Shown: positions 21,905-33,559, numbered from the stretch's first letter. The stretch: DNA of 64,000 bases from Arctopsyche grandis (GCF_051622035.1 NC_135358.1:1614501-1678500), one strand, 5' to 3'. Numbers and translations are program-made. Notes: a model not told the origin generated them from the sequence alone.

Positions 21905-22504
21905 ATTTACAACAGAAAATTGGGAAGGAAAAGCCAATTTTACAGGAACCGTTTCAATGAAAGTTAGCAAAATTGGCAAATTCTGATAAGAAACGATCGA
22001 CCTCTAGTAAACGATCGATTTAGTGGGACTCGAACCCGTGACCACTCTGCTCGAAAGCATTATTTATTTATTTATTTTATTAATTACATACCAGGAAAGC
22101 ATTACAGGTTACCCCAATGCGCCTTCCTGGCCAATTACAAATATTGCAGCATTTTTTATTCATTATATAAGTCACTGAATTACAAGACACTGAAAAATTC
22201 GCTAATCAATGTGACATCTATCAAATTGTACACAAACTTATTTATTGCACATTAATCAATCACAAATTATAGGTGACATATTGTATATAGGAAGGATTTT
22301 AGCCAATTTTTACCGGGAACCGTTTCAACAATGAAATCAGAGAAAATTGGCAAACTCTGATAGGAAACGATCCAGGTCTGACCAACAGCATACTCATTTT
22401 CATTCGAGGCCCGGCCCTGGGATCGAACCCGGCACCTCACGAAGCTAAGCAGAAGCTTAACGACCGAGCTATGCTGCTGACTATATGCTAACCACTAGTC
22501 TATT
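21905..22504 (-). mobile_element. SINE, head type 1, split by another SINE
   Basis: The body and B-box half (GGGACTCGAACCCGTGACCA on the + strand) lie at 21905-22055. The remaining A-box half (TATGCTAACCACTAGTCTA on the + strand) is at about 22482-22500. The gap is filled by the SINE at 22056-22481. Confidence 0.8.
22056..22481 (-). mobile_element. SINE, head type 3, inserted in a SINE
   Basis: The minus-strand head (22481-22400) reads AGCATAGCTCGGTCGTTAAG with the B box GGTGCCGGGTTCGATCCC, a tRNA-like head unlike type 1. The body (CAGACCTGGATCG, TTTGCCAATTTTCTCTGATT, GAAACGGTTCC) and the tail (CCAGGAAGGCGCATTGGGG, then TAAATAAATA) are shared with the other copies. It landed inside the head of an older copy. 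Confidence 0.85.
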
Positions 22505-22765
22505 ATTTCTAAGCCTGCTTTAAAGGTTTAGGAATTTGACCCTTAAGCCCCCTACATGAGGCCACCACCCCCCTAACGAATACAGTATAAGATACCGAGA
22601 CGGTTGTTCATGAATATCGCACAAGAGCAAGCACAAATCACTGTTATAATAAAAAAAAAACCACACTGTACATAACCAAGTACAAAATAAACAACAACGC
22701 ATGAACACATAAAGCGCGCATGCGTTAGAAAATAATACATGAAATGTGCCGTGCGAATGCACGCA
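22505..22765. repeat. Dispersed repeat, copy 1 (partner 58578-58862)
   Basis: About 260 bp matches 58578-58862 closely (TTTAGGAATTTGACCCTTAA, CACGGTTGTTCATGAATATC type words, ACCAAGTACAAAATAAACAA, TAAAGCGCGCATGCGTTAG). No termini or coding frame are recognised. Confidence 0.8.
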
Positions 22766-22859
22766 CACCTCAAGTAAACTTACATGTATGTCTATACTAG
22801 TCTATTCTGCTGGTTTTGTTTTAAATTAAAAAATATTTATAAAATTTATAAAGTATCAT

Positions 22860-23293
22860 TGTGTGGAGAGTGACAGTTACATAAATGCATACGCCGCATC
22901 CAGCGCGTCGCGGCAATATTGATTGATGATGCTGAGAAAATGATTCGCATGTTCGCTGAGAAAATTGAGATAAAGCTTAAAGAGACGTGAAATGTTGTGG
23001 GGAAATTCGACTGCGGACCGCGTTTTAAGGGCACCTGGAAACTAGTATAAAAGCCTGACACTATAACGTAAACGGGCTCACACGATCACACAGTTTCAGC
23101 GAACTATGTAGCAGTTTGTAAACATCGAATTCCAATTATTTATATACATACATACAGAAATATATTTATATACTTTCGAGTGAGTGCAAGTGCTTGTGTG
23201 CTTATGCATATGGTTATACATAAATATAATTAAGCCATATTTTTGTGCAACATCATCCCCTTGAAGGAATCCGTTGACAATTTAAGAAATTAG
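22860..23293 (+). promoter_or_regulatory. Candidate TATA promoter and noncoding first exon
   Basis: TATAAAAG at about 23046-23053 is followed 25-45 bp downstream by initiator-like TCACACAG and TTTCAGCG. The local sequence is more GC-rich than its surroundings. The stretch ends in a strong splice donor, TTAG|GTAAGT, at 23294. No long open frame is present between, so this would be a 5' untranslated exon of a + strand gene. The next recognisable + strand gene is the CD36 homologue 14 kb downstream; linking the two is inference. It could also be fortuitous. Confidence 0.45.
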
Positions 23294-25631
23294 GTAAGTC
23301 TTGTAATAACTATATATTATGTTATGATTGATCATTTTTTTTAAAGCCTTTGAGTCGAATTTAAAAGTACAATAGTTAATATTTTAAATGCTTAGATTAT
23401 ATTATATTATAAAATGTATAGAATTTTTTTTATTAATATATAAAGTTTTGATTTTATATAGTTTTTTTTTAAAATAAAGTTTCTAACTCTATAATTCCAA
23501 AGAAGCAATTTGAAGAAAGTCTCTTAAATAATTATAAACTTTCCATAATCCTATAATATCATATATGTATGTATATACTATGTTAATAGCTATTATGATT
23601 ATATAATAATAGCTATTATGATGATATTATACATACAAAGAATGAGATGGGAAGTTTTTTGTTAAATAATATCAGCTTTTACTATAAAAAATAAATATGA
23701 TTGTATTAAATTAGTAATAATACAATATTTAGCTTATTATCTTTAATAACTTACAAAGTGTTAACATATTTTTAAATTTTCTTAGTGCAGATTATAATTG
23801 AAGAAAATTTTTAGTACAAAGAAATTATTCAAATTTTTCCCAAATAAAATATTTAAAATGTTGCTCACATAAAATATTATAAATATTCATAAGCTTTTTG
23901 ACAAGGCGAAATTGAAGCTGAAATTCTTAAAACACATAATAAATAATAGTTAATACAATTAAAAAAAACTTCATCTATTGTTACTACGTACATAGATAAA
24001 GTAAATATATTAGTACAAGTCAAAAGCATAAAAATAAATGTAATTTTTTATTACACTAAATTACTATTTATGAATTTAGAATATTTTAAATTATAAAATG
24101 GTATTATAAAATCCTATAATATACATAAAACAAACCATCTGATTGAGTTTAATATGTTAAATCATACTAACTTATAAACTGCATCCATGCAAGTATGAAT
24201 ATATGTACTTTTTTATGAAAAGTTGATTACCCGATTGCGAAACATACGACCTTCCGTTACTTGTATCTTCGATTTAAACGTGAATTATAATTATACGTGT
24301 TTCGCTTTCTAGGGCACGTGTTCGAATGCCTCAAAGCTATGCGTCTTGAAAATACAGTTTATGAAAATTTTTCATACAAAAAGTCGTGCTTTCATTACAA
24401 CACTTTGTATGTAGTAAAAGGTGTGCGCTATTTTTAGCAATGAAAAATCATATACATTTCATTTTCACCTTGTGAAGTTTAGGGTAGTGTGTGAAATTTC
24501 ACAAAAATATATTTATAATGTACATATATTTGTACTTTAGTGGCCCACGTTTGTGCAATAGTTATAAGGTTTACTCCGCAAACAGGTCTGTTATCAAATT
24601 TTATAATGTAAAATATACTCAATTTAGTAATAACCGGCTTTCATGTTACAAATTTTAGAAATTTCCGACCTCGGTACAATGTTGATGCGAAAACGTCATT
24701 AAAAGATTCCCAAATTGAAATTCTCCATACGTAAACGTAATTTTATTTTTATCCTTAAGACATTTTCCTCCTAGTATGTACATATATACACATTAAACCA
24801 GTTTACCCAACCAAATTTGATGTACCATTTTCACAGGTTCCATTACAAAACAATTGCTGTTGATATTGATTTTGAACTGTCAAGTTCAAAATGCTAATAA
24901 AAGCTATTTATAGATGGTAAATTGATAAATTATTAAATAAACAAACATATTATCTTATTCTTATCGGTAAATTTGTTTTAATATATTCATATTTTTCAAA
25001 TAAGTAAACACTTAAAAAAAAAACAATTGAATTAGTAATATATTATGCAAAATTTTTAAAAGAAGTCTTTAAATTAGAATATAATATAATAGATGACCCA
25101 TTATTATAATAACCAACATTCATTTTAGGTCACAAATCAACTAAATACTAGTCTATTTTTTATCCTATTATTTAAGTTTAATTAAAATTTGAGGCCACCT
25201 TTTTTATTTATTTTTTTATGAAATTATTTGATGTTTTTTTGGTTACATTATATATCCTTTTTTATTTTATTATAATAAATTATTTAATTTTTATACGGAC
25301 TGCTGTAAAAATTTGGCTTTATTATCCCAATAAGTACATGTGTTTTAGTGAAAGCCCTAGTCTTTTATTAAGAATGTATTGAATAAGCAATAAAATATGC
25401 AAAAAAATGTACATAAATATATGTATGTATGTAAATATGTATATATCACGGTCGTCGCCACGGGGGGGTTGGGGGCACCAGTCCCTCCCCTTTAAATTAA
25501 AAAATATATATTATATTGAGAAAAAAAATGTTTCATTCACTATATAGAATATAGAATATTGTTCTGGTAGTTTTCGAACTAAAATGAGTCGTTATATTTT
25601 CGCTTAATTTAATTAAATTAAAATTTTTAAT
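23294..25631. other. Long AT-rich stretch, probably intronic or intergenic
   Basis: No coding exon or complete transposon is recognised. At 23967-24010 ACTTCATCTATTGTTACTAC and GTACATAGATAAAGTAAAT are an isolated right terminus of the ACTTCCGGTT element. At 25448-25490 there is a short GC-rich CCACGGGGGGGTTGGGGGC patch of unknown nature. Confidence 0.5.
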
Positions 25632-26099
25632 GGTTGTGGCTATTTACAGGTACTATACCTGCAAATCATTGGCTATTTGCAGGTACTATATCTGCGACAG
25701 GCGCAAAGCCTTCTGCGCATGCGCGTGAACTGTCACTGTCAGCGCGTTTACTGTTAAAAGTTTGTTTTAAACCTCTTAAAATTTAGACCGATCTCGTAAA
25801 GTGACGTAGAGTAAAAAATATAATCCAAATTAGTTAATATTATTAATTGTTAGAAAATTATTATCATATACAACGTATAATATCTACATACATACAAGTA
25901 CAAGTCGCGAACTAGCTAAATGATATAAATCTATTATAATAACTTGCGAAATTTATTTGCCTCATGTATAATGAACGATTGATTAAACAAGTCTAGCATG
26001 CATTTAATGTAAGAAATTATAATCGGATATTAAGTTCACGCGCATGCGCAGAAGGCTTTGCGCCTGTCGCAGATATAGTACCTGCAAATAGCCACAACC
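25632..26099. mobile_element. Foldback/MULE-type element with perfect 9-bp duplication
   Basis: The 468-bp element starts GGTTGTGGCTATTTACAGG and ends, inverted, GGTTGTGGCTATTTGCAGG. It is flanked by ATTTTTAAT on both sides (25623-25631, 26100-26108). The inverted arms extend about 75 bp through GACAGGCGCAAAGCCTTCTG and CGCATGCGCGTGAACT. The left arm contains one extra unit of about 40 bp. Nine-base duplications with long, internally repeated inverted arms are established features of Foldback and Mutator-like elements. There is no transposase. Confidence 0.9.
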
Positions 26100-26108
26100 A
26101 TTTTTAAT

Positions 26109-26921
26109 TAGTTTTTACTTAAAACAAATTTTAATCTAAATTTTGAAATCCCAAAGAAATCTCCTGTAAAATATCCTGGCTACACTCGTATGTACATATA
26201 TTAAGTATATATGTATGTACATATATGTATATATGTATGTACATATATTAAGAAAAAAATAAACATTTGTGGAAAATCAAAAAATTAGGACATACAATTT
26301 TTATTTTACACTCGATATCCATGAAATTTTACCACTGAATAATTTTTTTATGAAAAAACATAATATAAAACATGATATTACATCAAAACGTACACTATTA
26401 CATGTATTCCATGGTCTTTATTAAATTTACCCTACTCCACTTTGGTGTTGTCGTTGAATTTGACGGTCGCATGCACGGTAAAAGTGGATAATCTGGATGT
26501 GTCCGCATGCACATACATATGTACATACATGCATACATACATACATACATACTATGAAGCAATCGTGACCTTTGATTATGCAATGATGCTTTCGGCCCCG
26601 AAAGAATGCAACCGGTCAATGAAAACCGGTCGCAAAAAAGTATGTGAAGTGCCATAATAACAAACTCTTATGTTGAAGAAAAAGTAACTGCAACACGTGG
26701 CGTGTTATGGAAAATAATCACACACACCGCAGTGCATGTGACACGCACTTATCGAAAGTCATACACTGACACTATTAATGTTTATGATGACATTGAATTT
26801 GTTTACGGAAAATGACTTTCTAATTTAATTTAAAAAATATATGAAAAAATTATATGAGACTTATTCAAATTGGACCCCATATTCTGAAGCGAAGTCATCT
26901 CCATATCGCTTCAGTATACCT
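26109..26921. other. No gene; TACATA/TATGTA simple repeats
   Basis: Runs of TATGTACATATATG type lie at 26190-26250 and ACATACATACATACATACAT at 26515-26552. No coding exon is recognised. Confidence 0.5.
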
Positions 26922-28402
26922 TTTGGTTTATTGAACTGAAATATCATATCTAGAAGTTTAAGCTTAATACCAAGTTATTTATAAAATTTGGTAAGAATCC
27001 CTCAGCCGGAAGTGGCAGTTTACTCTTGTTCGATTTTTTTCAACCTCGCTATTTTTTTCGACCTCTTAAACATGTGTGCTCTTCACGAAAAAATTCAAGT
27101 ATAATTCTTGTATCAATGTGATGAAAATAAAAAAAAATCACTAAATTTTATAAACCGGAAGTCGGATTTTTTCCTCTTAGAAAGTCAAAACTGTTGTTAC
27201 CACGACTCTTTCCACACCCCTAAACGTTTCAAGCTGAAAATTTATATTTGTATTCTCTATGTGCTAAATTAGAGCTGATAAGGTTTTGGTCAGAATTCGT
27301 AAACCGGAAGTAGTATTTTTTTTTTATAACAATATTTCATTATTTTATTTTGACCTTTTAAACTATTTTTATTTTCTTGATATTTAAGAGGGCTGGATAC
27401 CCGAAACGCTAATTTTGTTGCCGTTCCTTTCTTCGATATATATATTGAGTGAATGCGACAATATATGTATGTATATCAATATATATATTGAGTGAATACG
27501 ACAGTTGCGCCTCGACCAGATAATATCTATTTTAAATCGACAAAATCGAGATTTCGTATTCTCCAGTTTTCTCCTCCGAAACTGGACCAATTTTAAAAAA
27601 AATTTCATCATCGGTATGAAAAAGATAGTTTCTATGTTTGTGTGGTCGTATTTTTTTAAAAATCAACCGTTAAATAAACACGCTGGACTCTTTTCCTGGG
27701 TGTAAAAAAGAGGCGATTTTATAGATGTTTGGTGGCTCCTAACTCATATAAAAAATAACGAATCAAAAAAATAAAACCACAGAAACATGCCAATAGTGGA
27801 TATCCATAGCATATTAAAAAATATTTTCTCTTGTGCCATTATTGAGGAAGAGAAAAGTGTAATACGTTTGTATGGACAAGGCGCTGGTATACAGCCCCCT
27901 TAATATGAATAATAATTATAGTGATTTTAAGTAATAAAAAAATTCGAATAAAATCTGACAACCGGAAGTAGAATTTTTGCCTTGTGTAAGTTTCCCTACA
28001 TTTGCGCAATTTATATTTGTATTATTTATATACTTACTAAGAGCTGATAAGGTTTTGGTTAAAATTCGTAAACCAGAAGTACATAGTATTTTTTTTAAAA
28101 CAATATTTCATTATTTTATTTTGACCATTTAAATTATTTTTATTTTCTTGATATTAAATTTGTATAATTATTATAGTGATTTTAAGTAATAAAAAATTTT
28201 CAAACCAAATCCGGCAACCGGAAGTAGAACTTTTGTCTTGTGTAAGTTTCCCTACATTTGCGCTCAATTCGTATTGAAAATGCTTTCATAACCGGCATGT
28301 GTGAACGTGTATGTATGTATGTTTAATTATCGAATTTTGTTTTGTGACCTTCTTTTATTCCTCAAATACATAGATAAAGTCATGGGTTGGTCACATACGA
28401 AT
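26922..28402 (-). mobile_element. ACTTCCGGTT-repeat element, inverted copy with internal duplication
   Basis: The minus strand begins at 28402 with the left-terminal block (ACCAACCCATGACTTTATCT) and runs through ACTTCCGGTT units. One stretch, about 28020-28270, repeats material at 27240-27386 plus 27904-28010. The copy stops at about 26922 before the (CA)n part. A TTAA MITE (27388-27899) sits in it. Confidence 0.78.
27388..27899. mobile_element. TTAA-flanked MITE, copy B
   Basis: This is 512 bp between TTAA at 27384-27387 and 27900-27903. Termini are GAGGGCTGGATACC and, inverted, GGGGGCTGTATACC. The sister repeat at about 9890 preserves the unoccupied site (ATTAAATATCAAGAAAAT on its + strand), proving insertion into a single TTAA. 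Confidence 0.9.
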
Positions 28403-28797
28403 TGTTTTTAAAGTGTATTTAATGTAGGATATTATAAAAAATGAAAATAAAAAATGACATCTCAAGCAACATAATTTTTTTTTACATTAACTGCAAATCC
28501 AGGGCCTTGTGTTTTATCAATAACTCTTTTAACTAGATTGCAAAAATTTGAATTTTGTTTTTAAATCCGAATTTATGTATGTATTTATGCATATTCGTAT
28601 TTTAAGGATCCATGGTGTGGTACGCATACTTCAATGTCTGTACTTTTACTCTCATTAATTAATTTGAGCTCGAAGACAGCCAATGCCAAATTTAGATGCA
28701 TTTATATGCAATCAGTAAAATTAAATTACTGTTATTTATTGGAATCTGTCAGAATTCAATTGCGATCAATTAACACTAAAAAATATAATTATTTAAT

Positions 28798-28846
<49 letters not shown>

Positions 28847-29019
28847 TTTTTATATTTTAGAACTACTCTTATATTTTTAACTAACAAATATATTCACAGC
28901 CACGCGATGTTTTAATATTTTTTTAATACTAAAAAACACAGGACAATATATCTAATGGTACGTGCACTCTTATCGTGTTCCCATTTTTCTGTGTGGTTTT
29001 TCGTGTTACGAATCATCAT
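28403..29019. other. No gene; contains (TA)n microsatellite
   Basis: A (TA)n run of about 22 units lies at 28799-28842. The rest is AT-rich sequence without recognised features. Confidence 0.55.
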
Positions 29020-29399
29020 ATAATATTTACGTCATAGCTAAACCATTGCCAACAAAACGTATATAAGTATAATACGAATACATATATAATAACAAAAGAA
29101 AATAACTTCTATATATACTGTTTGCTACCAATGTTTCATCTAGGCAAATAAATGGCGTTTATCTATTGAAAATGTATTTACTCAATTAATTTTTATATTG
29201 TTTATATATATGTAAGTACATAGGTAGTTTTTACCATTTTTTTTACATATTAAACAATTAAATGTAAATATATTTAAAAGGTATTTGAAAAAAATACGAC
29301 CGCACGTGGATCGAACACAGGACCGACACATTTATTTTAAATTATTAGCTTAATTATTATATTACCCATGCGATGATATTACATCGGGCACAACACTAG
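29020..29399 (+). mobile_element. Helitron-like family 1, 3' part
   Basis: It matches 18530-19048 from TACGTCATAGCTAAACCATT to the hairpin CGATGATATTACATCG and GGGCACAACACTAG at 29399, followed by T. Confidence 0.82.
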
Positions 29400-29569
29400 T
29401 AATTAATAGTAACTAATAACTTGACACTGAGTGCGTTAAAAAAATGCAATACGCAATATTAAAATTTTGGCATAGTGACATTACAAATTTACTTCAGGGC
29501 ATCACTGTTGCTAAACATACACGTATAAAAAAAAAATATATATATTAAATATGAAAACAAAAATTTTAC

Positions 29570-29763
29570 ATATAAAACTGAAACAGCGTCTATAATTCGT
29601 GTCTGATTGGCTGGATTGGTCAAAGCGTCTGTGATTGGTCGGTCGATAAATAATATTATTTATTTTTTTATTCAAATAAATTTATTAAAAAAAACATATG
29701 AAGATTTTTTTCATGGTTTCAATGCATTTACATTTACCGAGCGAAGCCGGGTAGCGCCACTAG
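29570..29763 (+). mobile_element. Helitron-like family 2, + strand copy
   Basis: The body contains inverted CCAAT boxes (CTGATTGGCTGGATTGGTCA, GTGATTGGTCGGTCG). The 3' end is ACCGAGCGAAGCCGGGT, then AGCGCCACTAG (29763) followed by T. The partially paired GC-rich stem followed by CTAG fits a Helitron 3' terminus. Confidence 0.75.
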
Positions 29764-29846
29764 TACATTATAAAAGTAATATTTAACTGAGGGAACAAAA
29801 ATTAAAATTACACAATTTAAAGATTCAATTGCATTTCGTTTGAATT

Positions 29847-30300
29847 ACACTGTTCGACAAATGACGACTATTTTTGGTTCAGAGACGAGATATGACTTTT
29901 CTTATATGTAGATCTGGTAATTGGACTATTCGTCACATTGGGGTGGTCACAAAGACAATTTTTGCCATAAAAATCGCGAATACACAATATTTGGCAATCA
30001 AGTTCTCGTTACTATGATAGTTATCGTTAGTATGATGGACTTTTCGGCTGCCAGATGTTCCGTTATAGAGGTTTTAGTTACTTTGCGACGAGTAATTTGT
30101 GACCAGTAATCACCGAACCGTAGGTCTATGCCCAGTGAACACGAATCTGGTAATAAAAAATGTTGATTGGCTGTCGATGTCTCAAAATCTGAATCTCAAA
30201 CCTTTTTACTACCAGATCCGTGTTCACTGGGCATAGAACTTTAAGAAAAATCATATCTCGTCTCTGAACCAAAAAAAAGTCGTCATTTGTCGAACAGTGT
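29847..30300. mobile_element. Palindromic MITE with nested second MITE
   Basis: Inverted arms of about 60 bp begin ACACTGTTCGACAAATGACG (29847 and, inverted, 30300) and include GGTTCAGAGACGAGATATGA. A second inverted pair, TATGCCCAGTGAACACG (30127 and 30222), lies inside. The left arm is split by about 210 bp ending AATCACCGAACCG (30117) with TA on both sides. The uninterrupted arm survives at 31070-31125 (TTCTTATAGATCTACGC). The nested part has relatives at about 48335-48520 and 56876-57127. Confidence 0.72.
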
Positions 30301-30499
30301 TATTAGATGTTTCTGTGTATTAGTTGTTTGTCCTTGATTCGAAGATGCATATATAATTTTTCGTATTTTAAAATAACAACAGGAAAACTGTTGTAATCTT
30401 TAATTAACACCCCTGCATGTCAAAAGCAGGTGTAAATGTTTCCTAAAACGTCTCTGAATTTTAGATCTCAAATTGAAATGACATAATTTTTATATTTCA

Positions 30500-30722
30500 C
30501 TAGTAGTGCTACCTGGCTTTGCTCGGTAAATGGAACTGAAATAAAAACCATGAAATAATTCTTAATTTTTTTTTATTAAATTTATTTGAATCGAAAAAAA
30601 ATTATATTATTTAACAACCAACCAATCTCAAACATCTTTGACCAATCCAGCCAATCAGAAACGACTTTGATGACAGCCAATCAGAAACGAATTACAGACG
30701 CCGTTTCGGTTTTATATATAAC
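30500..30722 (-). mobile_element. Helitron-like family 2, minus-strand copy
   Basis: From CTAG at 30500-30503 it reads GTAGTGCTACCTGGCTTTGC (degenerate hairpin end), then the CCAAT cluster (ACCAATCTCAAACATCTTTG, ATCCAGCCAATCAGAAACGA), ending where a family 1 copy begins at CTAG 30722. Confidence 0.72.
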
Positions 30723-30845
30723 TAGTTTTGGACCCGATGAAACATCATTGCATGGGTTATATAAATAAAATATATTTAAAAAAAAATGTGTCGGTCCTGT
30801 GTTCAAACCGCACCCGGTCGTATTTTTTTCAAATACCTTTTAAAT
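30722..30845 (-). mobile_element. Helitron-like family 1, minus-strand 3' fragment
   Basis: CTAGTTTTGGACCCGATGAA followed by ACATCATTGCATGGGT is the inverted 3' end. GTGTCGGTCCTGTGTTC and CGTATTTTTTTCAAATACCT follow in the expected order. The rest of the element is missing. Confidence 0.75.
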
Positions 30846-31059
30846 ACGAACCGACAACGACCGACGCTTCGCTTTACATGATTCCTTATTTTTTACTCTT
30901 CGGCTTGCAACCTTCGACACCCACGACCTTGGTTTCGACTCTACGACCTGACATCATCATTCATATTCATACGTAATACGTAAATAAAAGTAAACACTTT
31001 TGACAGTTGACAGTTGTCAATAGCGGATGACTGCAGTTGTCAATAGCGGATGACATAAC

Positions 31060-31425
31060 GTTTTTTTTTTGGTTCAGAGACAAGATATGAATTTTCTTAT
31101 AGATCTACGCACAGTAAATACAAATCTGCTAATAAAAAATGTTGATTGGCTCGAGATTCGGAGATATGTGTTTTTTTAAATCACGCGATTTTTCTATATC
31201 TTGGTGTTGTTCGGTCGATGTCTCAAAATATGTCAATTTTCTGTTCAAAATGAATATTGAAATCTATAATCGGGTATTTCATCTTTCATTTGTAGTACTT
31301 TTCAGCTTTCAAATCTCTCTAAGTAGTCGTCCAGTTCAAATCCAAAGTCAAAAGTACATATTTTATATTGAGTATTTTCTATTAAAACATGTTTATTGGG
31401 ATAGTTTATTTGTAAAAAAATTAAA
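31060..31425 (+). repeat. MITE arm fragment followed by diverged repeat
   Basis: 31065-31150 matches one arm plus the centre of the MITE at 29847-30300 (TTGGTTCAGAGACAAGATAT, TAATAAAAAATGTTGATTGG). 31165-31400 is a diverged relative of 5215-5610. Confidence 0.55.
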
Positions 31426-31427
31426 TT

Positions 31428-31500
31428 AAACTAGGATTAGATACCCTATTATAAAATTAATAAATTTTAAAATTAATTAGTAAAATATAATTTATTGACC
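31428..31500 (+). pseudogene. Nuclear mitochondrial fragment, 12S rRNA
   Basis: AAACTAGGATTAGATACCCT followed by ATTAT is the highly conserved insect mitochondrial small-subunit rRNA site (used as a universal 12S primer site). The AT-rich continuation to about 31500 is compatible with the same gene, but its limits are not certain. The fragment is far too short to function, and lies between nuclear repeats. Confidence 0.7.
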
Positions 31501-31756
31501 ACAGTATTTTTTTTCGTTTAAAAGGGTTAATTGGAAATGTGCTGAATTTTAAATCGGTAAAATTGTGAGCTAAAAGCTTGTACTAGTATTTACAGGTATT
31601 TACACGAATCTGAGTTGAATTAATAGGGATAATATATTTAATTGTCTTTATATAAATATTAAATAAAATTCCACTTAGAAAAATCATATTTCGACTATTC
31701 TTGTGGATTAATTAAATTAAATCGGTAAAATTGCGAGCTAAAAACTCATACTAGTT

Positions 31757-32130
31757 GAGCACGGTTGGGCTTTTGCCTAGCACCGAGAGGCGCCGGGTTC
31801 AATCCCGTGAGTGTAAAAGAATTTATTCTGAGTATATCTGTAATACTGCTGGTCAGACTTGGATATTTGTGACTCCAGGTCGATCTTTTCCTATCAGAAT
31901 TTACCAATTATTCTGATTTCATTGTTGAAACGGTTCCTCGATTAAATTGGCTAAACACCTTCCTACCTACTGTGTCACCACTATTTGAGTATGATTAATG
32001 TACAAGTTAAAATTCATATTTCGAGTTTTTTGTGTCTCGTAATTCCGTGATAGAATGCTGTATTGTTTGTAATAGGCAAGGAAGGTGCATTGGGGTTTAC
32101 CTGTTAGGCCTTCCTAGTATATTTGTAATA
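31757..32130 (+). mobile_element. Full-length tRNA-derived SINE, head type 2
   Basis: The head GAGCACGGTTGGGCTTTTGC ... GGCGCCGGGTTCAATCCC has a clear B box (GGTTCAATCC). It is joined to the common body (CTGGTCAGACTTGGAT, GACTCCAGGTCGATC, GAAACGGTTCC) and tail (AAGGTGCATTGGGGTTTACC, GGCCTTCCTAGTAT). A 40-bp copy of the sequence before the head (AAATCGGTAAAATTG..) lies 170 bp upstream at 31549. Confidence 0.87.
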
Positions 32131-32159
32131 TGTATGTACATCAAATTGCGTATATTTTT

Positions 32160-32617
32160 AAACGCTTCTTATTTTATTTATTTATTTATTTATATATATT
32201 TTAGCTATCAAGCTAATTTATCAACTTATGACATAGAAATGCAAAAATGCGACAAGATAATTGGTCGATTGCACGGCGTTGTACAAAAATTCTCAACTGT
32301 CGTTGGATTTTAGTACAATTCGCGTTTGGATTTGCAATATTTAATCGATGGACCGGCAAAAGGGTTCAAGGCGGTCGACAAGTGTGTGCAACCGGAGCTG
32401 CAGGCCCTTTATTAGCGTGAACGTGCGACTTTTGCGCAAATTTTCCGAAAAAACCGGTCGCGCCGCACTGGAAACTTCAATTCAATGTTCAGTTGCGAAA
32501 ATCGTAAACCGGATCTCGGAATACCCCGATATGGAAATCAACACTGAGTCCTATAATCGGCTAACCTTTTCCTTTCCGAAACAATTATCTCTCTATTTTA
32601 TCGATATTTATTACTTA
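32160..32617 (+). other. GC-richer stretch, unrecognised
   Basis: Between 32340 and 32560 base composition is markedly less AT-rich and overlapping frames are open (32032-32313; 32348-32635, 95 codons). I recognise no domain; residues such as CVQPELQA in one frame and SVAKIVNRISEYPDM in another do not point to a family. It may be a degraded transposon coding region. Confidence 0.35.
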
Positions 32618-33310
32618 ATAAAAATGTGGATGTGATCAACCCATGACTATATCTACCTATATGTATTTGAGCACATACTGGGTATGACAGGCCTACGGCA
32701 CGCGAGCCGCATGCGGCCTGATTCGAGTTTTCATATGGCCCTCCGAATTGTTGGTTATTATTAAAGCCCGGACCGTTTATTGTTCAAATGTTGTAAATGC
32801 ATTGTTAAAGGTTTGCCGAACCTCTTTTACAAAGAATAATTACAACAATTGAAAAATAAACGGCACGCTTCCGGTCCCACCTCTAGTTATTATATGATCA
32901 CTTATGTTTTATGTTGAAGTTATTTTTCATGACATTAAATAATAAATAGTATTTTACTTTATTTACATTCATTTTTAATCCCTAATGCGGCTCTTCATTC
33001 TAAAAGTTTGCCCAGGCCTGGGCTATGAGCACATTTTCGATACACGTTTGAGCGCTAATGTAGGGAAACTCACACAACACAAAAGTATTACTTCCGGTTA
33101 TCGGATTATCTTCAAATTTTTTTCATTACCATATTATAACAATAAAATATCAAGAATTATAATAATAATAAGGTAAATAATAAAAAGATAATAATAATAA
33201 TAATAAGAGATAGTGAAATAATGAATATGAATTTTTAAAAAATTACTACTTCCGGTTTACGAAGTCTATCCAAAATCTTATCAACTTTAAATTAGTACAT
33301 AAAGAATACA
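32618..33310 (+). mobile_element. ACTTCCGGTT-repeat element, partial copy with hAT insertion
   Basis: It starts with GGATGTGATCAACCCATGAC, is interrupted by a 323-bp hAT MITE (32698-33020), resumes at CACATTTTCGATAC..TTGAGCG, and includes two ACTTCCGGTT units (33088, 33250) before fading out near 33310. Confidence 0.72.
32698..33020. mobile_element. Short hAT MITE
   Basis: Ends are CAGGCCTACGGC and, inverted, CAGGCCTGGGCA. Flanks are GGGTATGA (32690-32697) and GGCTATGA (33021-33028), matching at 7 of 8 bases. Subterminal GCGAGCCGCATGCGGCC and ATGCGGCTCTTCATTC are typical of hAT (Charlie-like) ends. It has no coding capacity. Confidence 0.82.
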
Positions 33311-33559
33311 ATATTAATTTTATTTTTATTTATTCAATTAATCATGTACACTTGTCTAACAGATTGCTCCAAAGCGACGAGTGCACTATACAGATCAAGA
33401 AACATACCAAATTACATAGAATACTTAATTATTATATACTTTTACATTATAGACGACATGTATGGTCAAACATTGCAAAGTACATTGCAAACATTTTTAT
33501 ATAATACGATCAATAAGCATTTACAGTACGAATATTTTTTTGTACTATAATCATAAAAC

